Source: Cydia pomonella (taxonomy: Eukaryota > Arthropoda > Insecta > Lepidoptera > Tortricidae). From it: a stretch of 64,000 nucleotides of DNA. Below are positions 61,606 to 64,000 of this stretch, piece by piece (the stretch's first letter is position 1; every line of letters starts with the position of its first letter). A program made the position numbers and the translations under genes. The stretch spans positions 21,556,357 to 21,620,356 of the forward strand of contig NC_084710.1 of assembly GCF_033807575.1 (NCBI RefSeq), written 5' to 3'. A model generated the notes under the pieces. The model did not search any database. It worked only from the letters and a program-made list of their open reading frames with translations, and had not been told where the DNA came from.

Positions 61606-62346
61606 AATGTTTTAACAACAACCTTGCCCTCTTCTAAAACAAATAACTATTTAAACATATTTACAGTTAAATGTTAAAATATCCACAGCAATGTTGCCTG
61701 CAACCAGCCAATTAAGCAACTGAAGCGAAGAGGAGTTCCGGTAATATCTGACCGAATCCGGTCCAAATTGGATTGCCAACGACTTTTGCATCGACCGGAT
61801 TTGCCGTCTATTTTATTACATTTCTTTCTGACCAAGGCAACCACGATTTGCGTTGAAGTACGGATAAATACACTGATTTAAATTAAAAAATTCGATGTCT
61901 TGTTTTGGACCACTCTGTCACGCCTGTATTTTTATTTATCAAATAAACAAAAAACGACGAGTGCTATTGCATGTCTTTTTCGCTGTAGATTACATTAACC
62001 ATGAGAAGAATTAAAAAGTAAATTTCATCTCACACAAAAAGCGACACTTCGTCACACTTTTTGATACAAAAGATAAGAAAACGAAAAGAATTTTAACCGA
62101 CCCTCATTGTTTCAACGTTTCTAGTCGGTGATTATTTTACTGAACATTTTTACGTCCATTGTGAGCGAAAAAAACCTCGTATACCAGCAGATCTTCAGAA
62201 ATATCGCTTAATTTGTACTTTGTACGGACAACAGTAGACAATTTCAAGGAATGCTCCTTTACGAACACGCATAATTAAGTTTTAAAATTACCTCCGACTT
62301 TTCGAGGTAATTTTAAAACGGCATTTGTCTCTGTGGTATCGAAGTA
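61606..62346. other. unassigned sequence
   Basis: Nothing recognised. Confidence 0.45.
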
Positions 62347-62349
62347 TAA

Positions 62350-62515
62350 GGGCGTGTTTCACAATGTCCAAGTAAAGTCTTGAATAAGCTACTTGCCACT
62401 TATCTGACGAATAAAGTCATCGTTGGCGTTTCACAATTTTTGCAGGAAGCTTTATCTGGCAGTTAATTCTTAATTAAGTATCCGATACTTTACTTGGACA
62501 TTGTCAAACAGGCCC
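62350..62515. mobile_element. 166-bp MITE-T copy 2, complete
   Basis: GGGCGTGTTTCACAATGTCC and GGACATTGTCAAACAGGCCC are inverted ends continuing as AAGTAAAGT / ACTTTACTT. It is preceded by TAA (62347-62349) and followed by TTA (62516-62518). Internal block TCTTGAATAAGCTACTTGCC is shared with 34116-34285. Confidence 0.85.
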
Positions 62516-62518
62516 TTA

Positions 62519-63418
62519 AAATATCTAACTAATACATCTATTTATCATTGAAAGAAATAAATGGAGAGCAGTTGGATTTTCACGAATCATCGTTAATGGT
62601 TGTATTATAACAAGATCGAAACCTTAACAAAATGTAAAATTCTAATATCACTTTAGATTTTGCACTTACCAACTGACGAGCAACATACTTTTTTACCATA
62701 ATTGTTGCCATAGACTAAGAAATCTGTAGATTGATTTTCTTTTTAACAGTTACTATGGCCTTTGATCTTTTATGAGCATCATTTAAGTAATCCCCACTCA
62801 GCTATTCATTTCATGCTTGAGTGAATAGTCTAAATAAGCCTATTAACATAATCAAGGCCTCTTGTTCTGAGAGATCTCTACCAAGATTTACCTTAAGGGC
62901 TTCTGTGTGGATTTTAAGATAACGTCGAAGTCTTAAAAGTCAATAACGCTCATTTTACAGTACGTCTTGCGACTCGTCCGATATTATATATCCAAGCCGT
63001 CTCTTGGTGTCGTCATGCGAGTTACGGTAAAATATTAAATAATAACAAAATGAAATAACGATGAGTACGCAATTCACGACCGTCGTGAACGCTGCTCGCA
63101 CTGTTAGTGCTTGAGAAAGGAAACGTAAGCTCTACGAAACATATCGCGCGAGTGAGTAAAAATAGGTACGTGAGTGTAATCGGTAGAATAATTTTATTGT
63201 TAGTATATCCCACGACGGTTAAGTTCAAATAAGTAAATGGATCACTTACGTATCTATCAGAAGATTTATAATGTCTGCGATGAAGGTCCGCCAACTCTCG
63301 TTGAAGATCCTCGTTATGAAGCATGTCACATGTCGAGCAATCGTCGACTTAAAATTCGTGAGTGACCATCAGCTTTACACGGTCTTAGCAGTGTTAAACT
63401 GACATATTCGCTAACGTC
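62519..63418. other. unassigned sequence
   Basis: No gene supported. The 100-codon minus-strand frame 63022-63324 (RELADLHRRHY near its start) matches nothing I know. Confidence 0.4.
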
Positions 63419-63507
63419 TGTGTAAGTTACTATCTATACATCTCGCTCGCACTAATATGCGAGTAGGAGCAAGATGCACAGAAAGCAAGTTATGTACACG
63501 CTTACAC
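63419..63507. mobile_element. possible 89-bp hairpin element
   Basis: GTGTAAGTTAC / GTACACGCTTACAC at the ends and CATCTCGCTC / GAGCAAGATG at the centre are inverted pairs. Imperfect stem. Confidence 0.5.
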
Positions 63508-63545
63508 GAGTTTTAATAGATTGAATATGTCTCATGGAAATATTG

Positions 63546-63702
63546 TTAGGTTGCCAGAGCACAACGAGGGGCGGGAGGGGGTGAGGGTCAGCAACGCGCA
63601 TGTAACTCCTCTGGATTTGCAGGCGTACATAGGCTACGGATACTGCTTACCATCAGGCGGGCCGTATGCTTGTTTGCCACCGACGTAGTATTAAAAAAAA
63701 TT
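63546..63702 (+). mobile_element. NA-B copy, 5'-truncated
   Basis: TTAGGTTGCCAGAGCACAAC, GGGTCAGCAACGCGCATGTA and the shared tail CATCAGGCGGGCCGTATGC, ending GTAGTATTAAAAAAAA. Confidence 0.8.
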
Positions 63703-64000
63703 GTTATCAATATTACGGCAAGATGTTCTAAAATGTGCTGGAAATGCTAGAATTAAAATTACTGTACTACGACGACTACCATTATCAGTCCAAACTGACA
63801 TACTATATCCAGAATAATAATTACATTATATATTCTGAATAGCCAAACTTGTCATTAATAATACTAGCGTTACTAAAAGACGGCATGGTTCCATTATGCG
63901 CCCTTTTCCAAACTAAAACCGAAAGTTTCTAAAGCTATCCGACATTTTTCTCAATCATGGTCACCCTACACGTTATAGGTACGTCAGAAATGTCGTTTTT
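63703..64000. other. unassigned to the end of the window
   Basis: CATGGTCACCCTA at 63956-63968 matches the inner end of the 57.6-kb MITE. An element may start here and run off the window. Confidence 0.4.

Overview
This is about 64 kb of AT-rich, gene-poor insect DNA, most likely from a moth or butterfly. That call is inference. It rests on the mix of repeats: tRNA-derived SINEs, C-terminal pieces of RTE-type and Jockey/CR1-type LINEs, a repeat with GCGAGTCGGACTCGC ends that I associate with Lepidoptera, and many short foldback MITEs. I find no convincing host protein-coding gene, rRNA gene, CRISPR array or bacterial-style operon. The window reads as intergenic or intronic DNA, or a repeat-rich chromosome region.

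Layout. 0-9 kb: MITE-L copies, two AACCGGTT motif clusters, a LINE-B end carrying a small MITE, and F elements. 9-14 kb: a dense MITE block with nested insertions (9214-9683, 11021-12268, 12681-12933, 13571-13937) and two inverted Penelope-like ends. 14-19 kb: mostly unassigned, with one GC-rich stretch. 19-25 kb: a 126-bp tandem repeat, a LINE-K end, a triple-nested SINE locus at 22.5-23.1 kb and an RTE end inside another LINE tail at 24.5-25.1 kb. 25-30 kb: foldbacks, two abutting F elements, two SINE-A copies and a near full-length NA-B element. 29.9-33.25 kb: a candidate 3.3-kb decayed DNA transposon with terminal inverted repeats and 4-bp flanking repeats. 33-41 kb: sparse repeats and long unassigned stretches. 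41-50 kb: a hAT-like MITE with a perfect 8-bp duplication, SINE-A copies, a hairpin cluster and LINE tails. 50.9-52.3 kb: a roughly 0.7-kb tandem duplication, each copy with a GC-rich block that could be a micro-exon. 53-64 kb: a short RTE insertion, a complete SINE-C with a 17-bp target duplication, a tRNA-like sequence, foldbacks, a LINE-B end split by an F element, and further LINE ends.

The parts do not form a pathway. What the window offers is insertion stratigraphy: several elements can be dated relative to each other from target duplications and from uninterrupted copies elsewhere in the window. All LINE coding pieces are 5'-truncated C-termini, and several open frames only look intact because they start in the host repeat and run into the inserted LINE. 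Family letters (SINE-A, F, NA-B and so on) are local labels, not database names. Boundaries without stated duplications are approximate.
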